Below are positions 25,637 through 34,502 of a stretch of 64,000 nucleotides of DNA, one piece after another; the first letter of the stretch is position 1; each line of letters opens with the position of its first letter. The stretch covers positions 1-64,000 of the forward strand of contig DCVK01000037.1 of NCBI GenBank assembly GCA_002335385.1. The letters run 5' to 3'. The notes below the pieces were generated by a model that was not told where the DNA came from, did not search any database, and saw only the letters and a program-made list of their open reading frames with translations. This DNA is from Candidatus Aminicenantes bacterium UBA2190. GTDB lineage: Bacteria > Acidobacteriota > Aminicenantia > UBA2199. A program made the position numbers and the translations under genes.

Positions 25637-26960
25637 AAAACGGGACAACGCCCGGCAGATCCGGGGATGGCTGCCGGTTTTGCTGGCAATGGCGCTGCTT
25701 CTCCCATCCTGCGGCCGCAGCCGGCCACAGGCCCTGCCCAATGTCGTGCTGGTGGTCATCGACACGCTGCGTCGCGACCATCTGCCCTTCCACGGCTACC
25801 CGGTGAACACCGCCCCTTTTCTGACCCGCCTGGCCGCGCAGGGCGTCGTATGCGATTCCTGTTACTCGGCATCTTCCCATACCTCTCCGGCCACGGCCTC
25901 GATGCTGACATCGCTCTATCCTTTCCAGCACGGCGTACAGAAAGGCATGATCGTCACGCTGAACCAGCAGGCCCTGGATGCGAGCCTGCGCCTGAACCGC
26001 ATTCCCGCAGCGGCGCTGACACTGGCCGAATGGCTGCGCGGCAGCGGTTACCGGACCTTCGCCGTCGCCGATAACCTGAATATCTGTGAGGCCGAGGGGT
26101 TTACCCAGGGCTTCGACCGTTTCGTCACCCTGAACAACCGCGGCGCCGCGGAGGTCAACCGCCGGGCGCAGCAATGGGAAAAGGAAATGCGCTCCGGCGC
26201 GCCGTATTTTCTGTACCTGCACTACATGGATCCCCATGCCCCCTACCTGGGGCATTCCCCCTGGTACGTTCCCGGCAGCGACGACCTGCGCGATAACCTG
26301 GCCAGGTACGACAGCGAGATCCGTTTCGTCGACGAGCGGCTGCGGGAATTGGCCGCCGCCCTGGCCTGGAAGGAAAACACCATCCTCGTCGTCACGGCCG
26401 ACCATGGCGAGGAGTTCCTGGAGCACGGCCAGACCGGGCACGGCAAGACACTCTACAACGAAGTGCTGCGCGTGCCCCTGCTCTTCTGGAGCCGTTCATT
26501 GAACCTGGCGCCGCGACGCCTCAACGCAGCCGTCTCCACTCTCGACATCATGCCGACGCTGGGCGCCATGCTGAAACTGGGCGAACGCCAGGGGCTGTCC
26601 GGGATCGCACTCTGGCCTTTCGACCGGGCGGACGACGCATCGGCCCCCCGTCCCCTTTACGCCGCGCTGCTGGCCAGCCGCCCCGGAGCCCCCGACGCCG
26701 CGCTGCGCGCCACCATCTGGGATGGCTGGAAATACATCGTCACCGACGAGGCTGGCCGCGAGCTGTACGATACGCGCCGCCATCCGCGCGAGCGCATCAA
26801 TCAGTCCGGCAGCGCCGACACGATCGCCCTGGGCGACCGCATGAACAGCCTTTATCTTTCGTTCAAGAGCCGCTGCCCTGTTTTCCCCCAGGACCTCGGC
26901 AGCCGGCGCATCGATCCCGAACTTCTCGCCGAATTGAAGACCCTCGGCTACGTTCAGTAG
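25617..26960 (+). CDS. Sulfatase/alkaline-phosphatase superfamily lipoprotein
   Basis: The 447-residue product has an N-terminal hydrophobic segment ending in a lipobox (LLPSC, Cys about 32). Metal-site motifs are VVIDTLRRDHLPFHGY and VTADHGEEFLEHGQTGHG. The nucleophile position reads HTSPATASM, so it lacks the sulfatase C/S-x-P-x-R and differs from the TLPSH of its two paralogues. Thr remains the likely nucleophile. It ends LKTLGYVQ, like its relatives. It overlaps the glycosyltransferase gene by 20 nt, which indicates translational coupling. Substrate unknown. Confidence 0.84.
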   Translation: MRRNRAEKRDNARQIRGWLPVLLAMALLLPSCGRSRPQALPNVVLVVIDTLRRDHLPFHGYPVNTAPFLTRLAAQGVVCDSCYSASSHTSPATASMLTSLYPFQHGVQKGMIVTLNQQALDASLRLNRIPAAALTLAEWLRGSGYRTFAVADNLNICEAEGFTQGFDRFVTLNNRGAAEVNRRAQQWEKEMRSGAPYFLYLHYMDPHAPYLGHSPWYVPGSDDLRDNLARYDSEIRFVDERLRELAAALAWKENTILVVTADHGEEFLEHGQTGHGKTLYNEVLRVPLLFWSRSLNLAPRRLNAAVSTLDIMPTLGAMLKLGERQGLSGIALWPFDRADDASAPRPLYAALLASRPGAPDAALRATIWDGWKYIVTDEAGRELYDTRRHPRERINQSGSADTIALGDRMNSLYLSFKSRCPVFPQDLGSRRIDPELLAELKTLGYVQ

Positions 26961-27289
26961 CCGGGCTCACCCCTCCTTTCCGCGGCTGTCCCGGATCGCG
27001 GTTGCCCGGCGGCGGCCGATGAAAACAGTTATTTTTCTCAAGTGGACAGCGGGCCGCAGCGGGATTCGCGCACGCCGATGGCGGCTCATATTTATTCAAA
27101 TAATTGGCATTTGCCGCTACTTCTGAATGGAAATGCTGAAAGCCTGGGTTTTACCGGAAATAACACCGCTACCGCGAGCAAGCCGTTCGCCGGGCGCGCC
27201 GAATTAAAACACCCGGAAAGCCTGAATGGACAGCGTTCTTCACGATCGGCCCCCGGCGGGCGTCTCCACGCGCCAACCCGGAGCGTACT
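26961..27289. other. Upstream regulatory region of receptor 4
   Basis: Non-coding. It aligns by eye with the region upstream of receptor 3, sharing GGGCCGCA, the ATTCAA-N4-TTGG element and GAATGGAAATGC-GAAA. No terminator with a T-tract is obvious after the preceding operon. Confidence 0.5.
27094..27107. promoter_or_regulatory. Conserved ATTCAA-N4-TTGG upstream element
   Basis: Third copy of the element, 183 bp before the sigma-54 promoter, the same distance as in receptor 3. Confidence 0.45.
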
Positions 27290-27304
27290 TGGCACGATCA
27301 TTGC
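27290..27304 (+). promoter_or_regulatory. Sigma-54 (-24/-12) promoter of receptor 4
   Basis: TGGCACG-ATCA-TTGC is a full RpoN consensus match with 12-bp GG/GC spacing. It is 45 bp before the ATG, and the leader is almost the same as that of receptor 3. Confidence 0.87.
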
Positions 27305-27348
27305 TTGGTTAGCAGTGTTCTGTCAATTTAAAAAGGAGGACGAACAAA

Positions 27349-30300
27349 ATGAGAACTGTAAAACGGTTCACGATGCTGGCTCTCGGCATGTTCCTGATCT
27401 CAGGGCTGCTGTGCGCGCAGCAGACCACGGGCAAGATCTTCGGCTCAGTGCAGCTCGAAGACGGCTCGCTCATCCCCGGCGTCACCGTCGAGGCCACCAG
27501 CCCCAAGCTGGTCGGCAAGGCCACGGCGGTCACCGACGAGAACGGCGCCTTCCGCCTCTTCAACCTGACGCCCGGCACCTACAAACTGGTGTTCAGCCTG
27601 GACGGATTCCAGTCGGTCGTGCGCGATAACGTCCAGGTAGCGCTGGAACAGACCCTCAACCTGAAGGTGGAGATGAAGCTCGGCAACCTGAACGAGGTGG
27701 TCACCGTCTCCGGCCAGGTGGCGCAGATCGACGTCAAGAGCACGGCCAAGGGCATGACCCTGACCAAGGAGGTCTTCCAGACCCTGCCCAAGGGCCGGAA
27801 CTTCGACTCGCTGATCACCGCCATCCCCGGCGTCTCCAATGAGCCGCTGGGCGCGGGCGGCATGTCGGTCGACGGCGCCTCGGGCCTGGAGAACATGTAT
27901 TACGTCGACGGCGCCGACACCACCAACATCACGACGGGCCGCCCCGGCCAGAGCGTGTCGTTCGACTTCGTCGACGAGGTGCAGGTCAAGGCCTCCGGCT
28001 ACCAGGCCGAGTTCGGCGGCTCGCTCGGCGGCGTGGTCAACGTCATCACCCGCTCGGGCGGCAACGCCTTCCACGGCGAGGTCGTCGGCTATTACAGCGG
28101 CTCCGCGCTGCGCGCCAAGAACGGCCCCAAGCTGGACCTGGACTTCAACGACGATTCCATCGCCGTCCAGCATCCCTACGACGTCTATTTCGGCGTGGAG
28201 GATGACTACACCCTCGAAGGCGGCTTCAACCTCGGCGGCTACATCCTGAAGGACCGGCTCTGGTTCTTCGGCTCGGTCATCCCGAGCTACTTCCACAACA
28301 CGCGCACCACCACCTATCTCAGCGGCGAGACGCGGGATTGGCAGCGCACCCAGAACCAGATGAACTACTCGCTCAAGCTGACCGCCCAGCCGTTCAAGAA
28401 CCTGCGCGTGGGCGCCAGCGTGGTCAACAACTTCTACAAGTACCAGGGCGACCTGTCCAACGCCTTCGGCAACCCCAATCCCACCGTTTCCTACGACGAC
28501 TACGGCTACTCCTACCCCAACATGTCGGGCAACGTCAACGCCGACCTGACCGTGGGCAACAACTTCATGCTCAGCGCCCGGGCCGGCTATTTCCGGACCG
28601 ACCAGAACAAACCGCAGGTCTTCCCCACCGAGCCCTGCTTCCAGTTCATGACCGAGGCTCCCGGCGGCTATTTCCGGACCACCAACATCGGCCTGCTCGA
28701 CATCCCGGCCGCGTACCAGAAGGCCTCGGGCTATCAGAACTACTCGCGCGCCAATTCCACCTCGGTCAACAAGAACATCAATGAAAAGCTGAGCGTGAGC
28801 TTCGACGCCTCCTACTTCGTGAACCTCGGCGGCGAGCACTCCTGGAAGGCCGGCTTCAGCTGGATGCGCCGCGGCGAGAACGTCGACAACACCGCCCTCA
28901 ATCCGGTCCTCTTCTTCGCCTGGGACCGCGACTTCATCGCCTACGGCACCAATTACGGCCGCGGCAAGTACGGCTACTACGGCGTGCGCGGCAACGACGT
29001 GACCGGCCCCTACGGCAACTTCTACAACGCCTACGGCAACATGTTCGCCGGCTACCTCCAGGATTCCTGGACCATCGCCAACCGCCTGACGCTGAATTTC
29101 GGCGTGCGCGCCGAGAAGGAGGTCATCCCCTCCTACAGCGACGACCCGTTGTACAAGGACATGACCGCCATCGAATTCGATTTCGCCGACAAGATCGCCC
29201 CGCGCTTCGGCTTCATCTGGGACGTCAACGGCGACTCCTCGCTGAAGGTGTTCGGCTCTTTCGGCATGTTCTACGACGTCATGAAGCTCAACATGGCCGC
29301 CGGTTCCTACGGCGGCACCAAGTGGAAGAGCGCCTACTACGCCCTGGACACCTACGAATGGGACAAGATCGGCGTCGACGGCTACTTCCCCGGGCGCCAG
29401 CTGCTCGGTGACGGCAATACGCTCGATTTCCGCGTCCCCTCGTTCGAGGACACCGATCCCGACATGAAGCCCATGACCCAGCGCGAGATCTCCTTCGGCC
29501 TTGAAAAGAGGCTGCGCGAGAACCTGTCCCTCTCGGTGCGCTTCGTCAACAAGGCCCTGCTCTGGGCCATCGAGGACTGCGGCATCGTGCTGCCGGCGGG
29601 CGAACTGTATTACACCACCAACCCCGGCAGCGACTTCCTCAAGGGGAAATACGCCGAGGCCAGGGCCGCCGGCCTGATCCCCCAGAACGCTCCCGACTGC
29701 GTCAAGGCCAAGCGCGACTACTACGCCATCAACATCTCCCTCGACAAGCGCTTCTCCGACAACTGGCTGGGCGGCGTCTCCTACACCTACAGCAGCCTGA
29801 GGGGCAACTACAGCGGCCTGGCCTCGGGCGACGAGACGGCCACCTCCAACCGCTTCGGCACGACGGCCCGCTCCAACCCCAACGTCGCCCGCTACTTCGA
29901 CAACTGGTACGTCTCACTGGACCGCGACCTGAATCCGTCCATCGGCCCGCTGCCCGGCGACCGCCCCCACTACTTCAAGGCCTATGGCTCCTACTCCTTC
30001 CCCATCGGCCTGACCACCGGGCTGGTGCTGAACGCCATGAGCGGCGTGCCGACCTCGACCGAATGGGCCATGGATTACCAGGGCTACTTCCCCTTCGGCC
30101 GCGGCAACGAGAAACGCTCCCCCTTCCTGTGGTACGCCAACTTCTACTGCGAATACAACCTCAAGCTCGGCAGCAACAACCTGAACATCAACCTCAACAT
30201 CGACAACATCTTCAACATGCAGAAGCCGCAGCGCCTGTACGGGATATACAACCAGGGCGCCGTGGCCATCTCCGACGAGCGGATCGCCGAGGGCGCCTGG

Positions 30301-30402
30301 GACATCAACGACTACGACCCCGTCCTCGACCCGCGCTACCTCATGGGCGAGTATCCCTACTCGCCGCTGACCGCGCGCCTCGGATTCAAGTTCAGCTTCT
30401 AA
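27349..30402 (+). CDS. Oar-like TonB-dependent receptor 4 (mosaic)
   Basis: This 1017-residue receptor has a signal peptide, a carboxypeptidase-regulatory-like domain (about 28-108), a plug (about 125-260, GGVVNVITRSGG) and a barrel ending GFKFSF. The leader and first 270 nt nearly equal receptor 3. From about residue 125 the protein instead follows receptor 1 (for example TLPKGRNFDSLITAIPGVS and SGLENMYY), and its terminator is the receptor 1 type. It looks like a recombinant of the two or a product of gene conversion. Codon bias is strong. AAGGAGGAC precedes the ATG. It probably has a different ligand from receptor 3, since the barrel is unlike. Confidence 0.93.
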   Translation: MRTVKRFTMLALGMFLISGLLCAQQTTGKIFGSVQLEDGSLIPGVTVEATSPKLVGKATAVTDENGAFRLFNLTPGTYKLVFSLDGFQSVVRDNVQVALEQTLNLKVEMKLGNLNEVVTVSGQVAQIDVKSTAKGMTLTKEVFQTLPKGRNFDSLITAIPGVSNEPLGAGGMSVDGASGLENMYYVDGADTTNITTGRPGQSVSFDFVDEVQVKASGYQAEFGGSLGGVVNVITRSGGNAFHGEVVGYYSGSALRAKNGPKLDLDFNDDSIAVQHPYDVYFGVEDDYTLEGGFNLGGYILKDRLWFFGSVIPSYFHNTRTTTYLSGETRDWQRTQNQMNYSLKLTAQPFKNLRVGASVVNNFYKYQGDLSNAFGNPNPTVSYDDYGYSYPNMSGNVNADLTVGNNFMLSARAGYFRTDQNKPQVFPTEPCFQFMTEAPGGYFRTTNIGLLDIPAAYQKASGYQNYSRANSTSVNKNINEKLSVSFDASYFVNLGGEHSWKAGFSWMRRGENVDNTALNPVLFFAWDRDFIAYGTNYGRGKYGYYGVRGNDVTGPYGNFYNAYGNMFAGYLQDSWTIANRLTLNFGVRAEKEVIPSYSDDPLYKDMTAIEFDFADKIAPRFGFIWDVNGDSSLKVFGSFGMFYDVMKLNMAAGSYGGTKWKSAYYALDTYEWDKIGVDGYFPGRQLLGDGNTLDFRVPSFEDTDPDMKPMTQREISFGLEKRLRENLSLSVRFVNKALLWAIEDCGIVLPAGELYYTTNPGSDFLKGKYAEARAAGLIPQNAPDCVKAKRDYYAINISLDKRFSDNWLGGVSYTYSSLRGNYSGLASGDETATSNRFGTTARSNPNVARYFDNWYVSLDRDLNPSIGPLPGDRPHYFKAYGSYSFPIGLTTGLVLNAMSGVPTSTEWAMDYQGYFPFGRGNEKRSPFLWYANFYCEYNLKLGSNNLNINLNIDNIFNMQKPQRLYGIYNQGAVAISDERIAEGAWDINDYDPVLDPRYLMGEYPYSPLTARLGFKFSF

Positions 30403-30430
30403 ACGTCAGCTAGTCCCATAGCCGACTTTT

Positions 30431-30464
30431 GCCCGCCCCCCCTCCGGGGGGCGGGTTTTTTTTT
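30431..30464 (+). terminator. Rho-independent terminator of receptor 4
   Basis: GCCCGCCCC / GGGGCGGG stem followed by nine T. Together with the preceding ACGTCAGCTA block it is a close copy of the receptor 1 terminator. Confidence 0.92.
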
Positions 30465-30541
30465 GCCCATGGAGCCATGAGCGGCCAGCGCCGCGAACGA
30501 TCCGTCCTGCCGCGGGCCGGGCTGCAGCCGGCGCGATGTTT

Positions 30542-30570
30542 TTGACCATTCCCTTCCGCCATGGTATAAC
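30542..30570 (+). promoter_or_regulatory. Sigma-70-type promoter of resB-ccsA
   Basis: TTGACC, 17 bp, TATAAC. Transcription would begin near 30577, which rules out the in-frame ATG at 30536 and supports 30590. Confidence 0.65.
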
Positions 30571-30589
30571 TGGCGTCAGCGTTCCGCCC

Positions 30590-31378
30590 ATGAAAAATAC
30601 CATGCGTACAGGTGCCCTGGCCGGGATCGGCCGCTCGCTGGCCTCGCTGAAGTTGACCGTCGTCCTGCTGCTGCTGCTGGCGCTGCTGGTCCTCGGCGGC
30701 ACCGCCTGGCAGGCCGAGCACGGCCTCGATGCGGCCCGGCGCGACGTGTTCTCCGCCTGGGTTTTTCCGCTCTTCGGCTTCATTCCCCTTCCGGGCCTGC
30801 TGGCGGCCGGGCTGCTCCTCTTCGTCAACCTGCTGGCGGCTGCAGCCTTCCGCCTGCGCTACCGCTGGCGCCACGTTGGGCTGATCCTCATCCACTACGG
30901 CCTGCTGCTGCTCATCGCCGGCGGGTTCTACATCGCGCTCTCCAGCGGAGAATATTTCCTGACCCTGCGCGAGGGCGAAAGCGGGAGTGTCCTTTCGCTC
31001 CCCGACGGCCAGAGCGGAGTGCGCCTGCCCTTCGCGCTGAAGCTGATCGACTTCGAGAAGGTCACGCACCCGGGGACCGACATTCCCAAGAGCTTCACCA
31101 GCCGCGTCGAGGTCATCGCCGGCGACGGGCGCAGCCGGAGTGCCGTTATCGCCATGAACCGCCCGCTGCGCACGGGCGGCTATGCGTTCTACCAGTCCTC
31201 CTATGCCGAGGAGGAAGAAGGGGTGGAAAGCTCCACCTTCTCGGTGGTTCGCAACTCGGGCCGCTGGCTCCCCTACGCGGCCAGCGCCCTGCTCTTCCTG
31301 GGGCTGGCCTGGCATTTCCTGGCCATGATCGCCGTCCAGCGTAAGGAAGTCGCGCCGGCGACAGGGAGGCATCCATGA
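30590..31378 (+). CDS. resB: ResB/Ccs1-like cytochrome c biogenesis protein
   Basis: The 262-residue membrane protein has N-terminal helices (about 15-38 and 50-75), a third near 88-112, a soluble periplasmic domain (about 115-225) and a last helix near 232-252. This is the short ResB/CcsB-type layout of system II cytochrome c maturation, which handles heme delivery together with CcsA. It overlaps ccsA by 4 nt (ATGA). Compared with classical ResB (about 500 residues) it is short, like the reduced forms seen in several anaerobic lineages. Start 30590 is chosen from the promoter. Confidence 0.75.
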   Translation: MKNTMRTGALAGIGRSLASLKLTVVLLLLLALLVLGGTAWQAEHGLDAARRDVFSAWVFPLFGFIPLPGLLAAGLLLFVNLLAAAAFRLRYRWRHVGLILIHYGLLLLIAGGFYIALSSGEYFLTLREGESGSVLSLPDGQSGVRLPFALKLIDFEKVTHPGTDIPKSFTSRVEVIAGDGRSRSAVIAMNRPLRTGGYAFYQSSYAEEEEGVESSTFSVVRNSGRWLPYAASALLFLGLAWHFLAMIAVQRKEVAPATGRHP

Positions 31379-33042
31379 AAGCGCGGGCCGCCCTGATGCT
31401 GACCGTCTGGCTGGCAGCGGCCGCCACCCTCAGCGCAGCCCCCGTGCAGCTGCGCGAGTTCCGGCGCATGGCGGTCATGGACCAGGGGCGACTGAAGCCC
31501 CTGGACACATTCGCCCGCAACCTGCTCAAGCAATTTTCAGGGCGGGCCCGTCCCGAAGGCATCGACGCCTGCGAATGGCTTTCGCGCGTCCTTTTCGCCC
31601 CCGGCGCCAGCGCCGCCGATGCCGTTTTCCTGGTCCGGCAGCCCGAGCTGCTGGACGCCATCGGCGTAACGAACCGCGGGCGCGGCCGCTACACGCACGC
31701 GCAGCTGCGCCCCGGGTTGCGCCGGCTGCACGAGCTGGCCTTCCGCGGCTCCTCCCGGGACGAGAAAGACCTGGACCGGGTCGAATTCGAAGCGCTGCGC
31801 CTGTTCTACAACCTGTCGGCCTACCACGGCCTGCTGCACGCGTTCGCCTTCGCGCTGGGCGGCGAAAGCGCCGCGGGCGGAGCCGGCGGCGCATCGTCGC
31901 TGCCGGCCGTCATCCCCCTGGCCGGCGATCGCTGGCTCAGCCCGGGCCGGGCTCTGGCCGGAGGCACGCCGCTGCCGGCAATGGTGCAGGCGGAGATCTC
32001 GCTCCTGGCAACGGCAGCCCGGGCGTATGGCCGGAACGATCCCGCGGCGTTTGACCGCGCCCTGGCCGGGTTCAACCGCTCCATCCGCGGCCGCCAGGGG
32101 CCGGATACGCCCCGGCCATGGAAGATCTCCCTGGAGGTGCTCTACAACCGCGCCAACCCTTTCTTCATGGCCGGACTGGCATACGGCCTGGCGCTGCTGT
32201 TCCTGCTCCTGGCCATGGCCTGCCGCTGTTCCCCGGTGACGCGAATGGCGGCGTGGTCAGTCGCAGCGGGTTTCCTGGCCCACACGCTGGGCATCGCCGC
32301 CCGCATGCTGATCAGCGGCCGGCCGCCGGTGACCAACCTTTACGAGACGTTCGTCTTCGTCGCCTGGACCGCCGCCGCGCTGGGACTGGTCGCGGCCCGG
32401 CTGCAGAAGCGGGGGCCCGGCCTGGCCGCCGGCGCCCTGGCCGCGGCCGCCCTGCTCTCCGTCTCCGGGCGCCACGCGCTCGAGGGCGACACCATGGGCA
32501 TGCTGACGGCTGTGCTCGATTCCAACCTGTGGCTGGCGACCCACGTGGTGACCATCGCCCTCGGCTATGGCGGCTGCGTCGTCGCCGGCATCATCGGCCA
32601 TGTGCTGATCATCCAGGCCGTCCGCGGGCGCAACGACGCCGTCGCCGGCACCGCCCGCCTGCTGTACGCCGTCCTGGCCTTCGGGCTGGTGTTCACCGTC
32701 ATCGGCACGCTCATGGGCGGTATCTGGGCCGACCAGTCCTGGGGCCGGTTCTGGGGCTGGGACCCCAAGGAGAACGGCGCCCTGCTGATCATCGCCTGGT
32801 GCGCCGCGCTGTTCCACTCCCGGCTGGCGGGCTGGATCGGGCCCGTCGGCCTGGCCGCCGGCGCCGTCGGCTCGCTCGTCACCGTGGCGCTGGCCTGGTT
32901 CGGGGTCAACCTGCTTGGCCTGGGGCTGCATGCCTACGGCTTCACTTCGGGCGCCATGCGGGGGCTGCTGGCTTTCCTCGCCGTCGAGCTGGTCTTCCTC
33001 GCCGTTGCCGTGCCCCTGGCGCGGAAGCGGATCCGCGCCTAG
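31375..33042 (+). CDS. ccsA: Cytochrome c assembly protein CcsA, N-terminally extended
   Basis: The 555-residue product carries a signal-like N terminus, a soluble domain of about 230 residues, and a C-terminal membrane domain (about 260-550) with the tryptophan-rich WWD heme-handling motif WGRFWGWDPKENGAL. The WWD motif with conserved flanking His residues identifies the CcsA/CcmF/ResC family, which binds heme and ligates it to apocytochromes c. The N-terminal soluble part begins LREFRRMAVMDQGRLKPLDTFAR, as in fused ResB/ResC-like proteins of Bacteroidota and Acidobacteriota. It is translationally coupled to resB. Confidence 0.88.
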   Translation: MKARAALMLTVWLAAAATLSAAPVQLREFRRMAVMDQGRLKPLDTFARNLLKQFSGRARPEGIDACEWLSRVLFAPGASAADAVFLVRQPELLDAIGVTNRGRGRYTHAQLRPGLRRLHELAFRGSSRDEKDLDRVEFEALRLFYNLSAYHGLLHAFAFALGGESAAGGAGGASSLPAVIPLAGDRWLSPGRALAGGTPLPAMVQAEISLLATAARAYGRNDPAAFDRALAGFNRSIRGRQGPDTPRPWKISLEVLYNRANPFFMAGLAYGLALLFLLLAMACRCSPVTRMAAWSVAAGFLAHTLGIAARMLISGRPPVTNLYETFVFVAWTAAALGLVAARLQKRGPGLAAGALAAAALLSVSGRHALEGDTMGMLTAVLDSNLWLATHVVTIALGYGGCVVAGIIGHVLIIQAVRGRNDAVAGTARLLYAVLAFGLVFTVIGTLMGGIWADQSWGRFWGWDPKENGALLIIAWCAALFHSRLAGWIGPVGLAAGAVGSLVTVALAWFGVNLLGLGLHAYGFTSGAMRGLLAFLAVELVFLAVAVPLARKRIRA

Positions 33043-33124
33043 ATCAGCATGCAAGGTATTCCGCTTTCGCCGACACATGAAAAGGTCCGGCTGAAGACAA
33101 TGCTGGCGGAAAACAGGAACGGCG

Positions 33125-33151
33125 GGAGCGGGCCGGGCGCCGGCCCGCTCC
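33125..33151. terminator. Hairpin between convergent genes
   Basis: Perfect 12-bp stem GGAGCGGGCCGG / CCGGCCCGCTCC with loop GCG. There is no real T-tract on the plus side; the minus side runs into CCTGTTTTCC. It possibly stops both convergent transcripts. Confidence 0.5.
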
Positions 33152-33159
33152 GCGCGGGA

Positions 33160-34443
33160 TCAGTTCTTATCCAGCAACTTGCCCAGGTATTGGCTGATCT
33201 TGACCAGGATCTGCAGCAGCAGCACCGCCACCTCGTAGCACAGCGTGATCACCAGGGCATAAAGCGGCGGAACAATGAAGAAGACCAGCGGGTAGATCAG
33301 CAATCCCTGGAAACTGTCGAGGGAGAAGAGCTCGGGTCGCATGGGCAGGGTCAGCAGGTCGAGCCCGAAAAAGCGCTGGATGGGATAAAGCGCCAGCAGC
33401 GCCCAGAAAGCCAGGATGGCGACGCAGATGAAGCCCCTTATGTAATAGCAAAAATAGTCGATGCCGGCGTTCTCGTTCTCGGTCACCTCGAGGTCCTTCC
33501 TGGCGAACTGGACGATCTTGCGGAAATAACGGTAGGGATAGAAGAAGAATGACTCGGCCAGCTTGACGATGCCCACGGCGGCCGGGTTCTGGCTGGCGGC
33601 CAGGAAATTGACCAGGATGGAAATGAAGGAGAGGATCGCGGTGATGACGAACCAGGGCTGCAGGAAGGTCGCCGGCTGCACCAGGGCGGCCAGGACGATG
33701 AGGAACAGCGGCAGGGCGGCCAGCCAGCGCCAGGGCAGCTTGAGCAGCCGGTCCCATTTGGGCGTGGCCTTGCCCAGCAGCTTCTGCAGCAGGATCCAGC
33801 CGCACAGCGGCACCAGCAGCAGGAGCAGGTCGAGCAGCAGCGAGACGACGAGTCCGCCGCTGCTGAGCACGCCCAGGCGCGCATAGTTGCTCCAGGCGCC
33901 GATGTCGACGCCGATCTTGGCCAGCGCCGATACGGACTGGATGATCTGGGCCAGGATGATCAGCCCCAGGGCCAGGAAGGAGACGGCCACGAACAGGCGC
34001 ACCGTGTTCTTCATGCCGACGAAGACGGCATCCATGATCTGGGGCTGTGCCGCCAGCAGATAGAGCACCAGGCCCAGGAACAGGAACAGGAGGAACAGCG
34101 GGCTGACCAGGATGTCGAAGGAGAAGAGCGCCACGCTGCCGCCGGGGGCGAACATGCGCTCCATCTGCTGGAACAGCCAGTGCAGCAGCAGGAGCAGGAC
34201 CGGCAGGAAGGGCAACCATCTGCTTTTTTCCGAGGTGATGGCCTTGCCCTTCAGCAGCGGCGCCAGGATGAAGAAGGCGCCGACGGCCACCGCCAGGTAG
34301 GCCAGGAAGTAGGAGATGGTGGCCACGCGGAACGGCTCGCTGAAATCGCCGAAAAAATTCACCCACAGCCCGATGAAGGCGACCAGCCACAGGGCCAGGT
34401 ACAGCTTCACGTGATCGGCGCGCTTGGAAAGATAAACACCCAT
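33160..34443 (-). CDS. Polytopic membrane protein, function unknown
   Basis: The 427-residue product has roughly nine to ten hydrophobic helices over the whole length, with charged short loops (for example FARKDLEVTENENAGIDYF near 315-335). I see no transporter or enzyme signature. AAGGAGG 6 nt before the ATG supports the start. It is followed, 60 nt before its start on the minus strand, by the PAP2-like gene, so they may share a transcript. The membrane context suggests an envelope or lipid role, but nothing specific can be claimed. Confidence 0.75.
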   Translation of the reverse strand: MGVYLSKRADHVKLYLALWLVAFIGLWVNFFGDFSEPFRVATISYFLAYLAVAVGAFFILAPLLKGKAITSEKSRWLPFLPVLLLLLHWLFQQMERMFAPGGSVALFSFDILVSPLFLLFLFLGLVLYLLAAQPQIMDAVFVGMKNTVRLFVAVSFLALGLIILAQIIQSVSALAKIGVDIGAWSNYARLGVLSSGGLVVSLLLDLLLLLVPLCGWILLQKLLGKATPKWDRLLKLPWRWLAALPLFLIVLAALVQPATFLQPWFVITAILSFISILVNFLAASQNPAAVGIVKLAESFFFYPYRYFRKIVQFARKDLEVTENENAGIDYFCYYIRGFICVAILAFWALLALYPIQRFFGLDLLTLPMRPELFSLDSFQGLLIYPLVFFIVPPLYALVITLCYEVAVLLLQILVKISQYLGKLLDKN

Positions 34444-34502
34444 GCGATCCTCCTTGGTGCGGAAAGATTATAGGGAAATTGTAATGAAGCCCGCTGGTTT
34501 TG

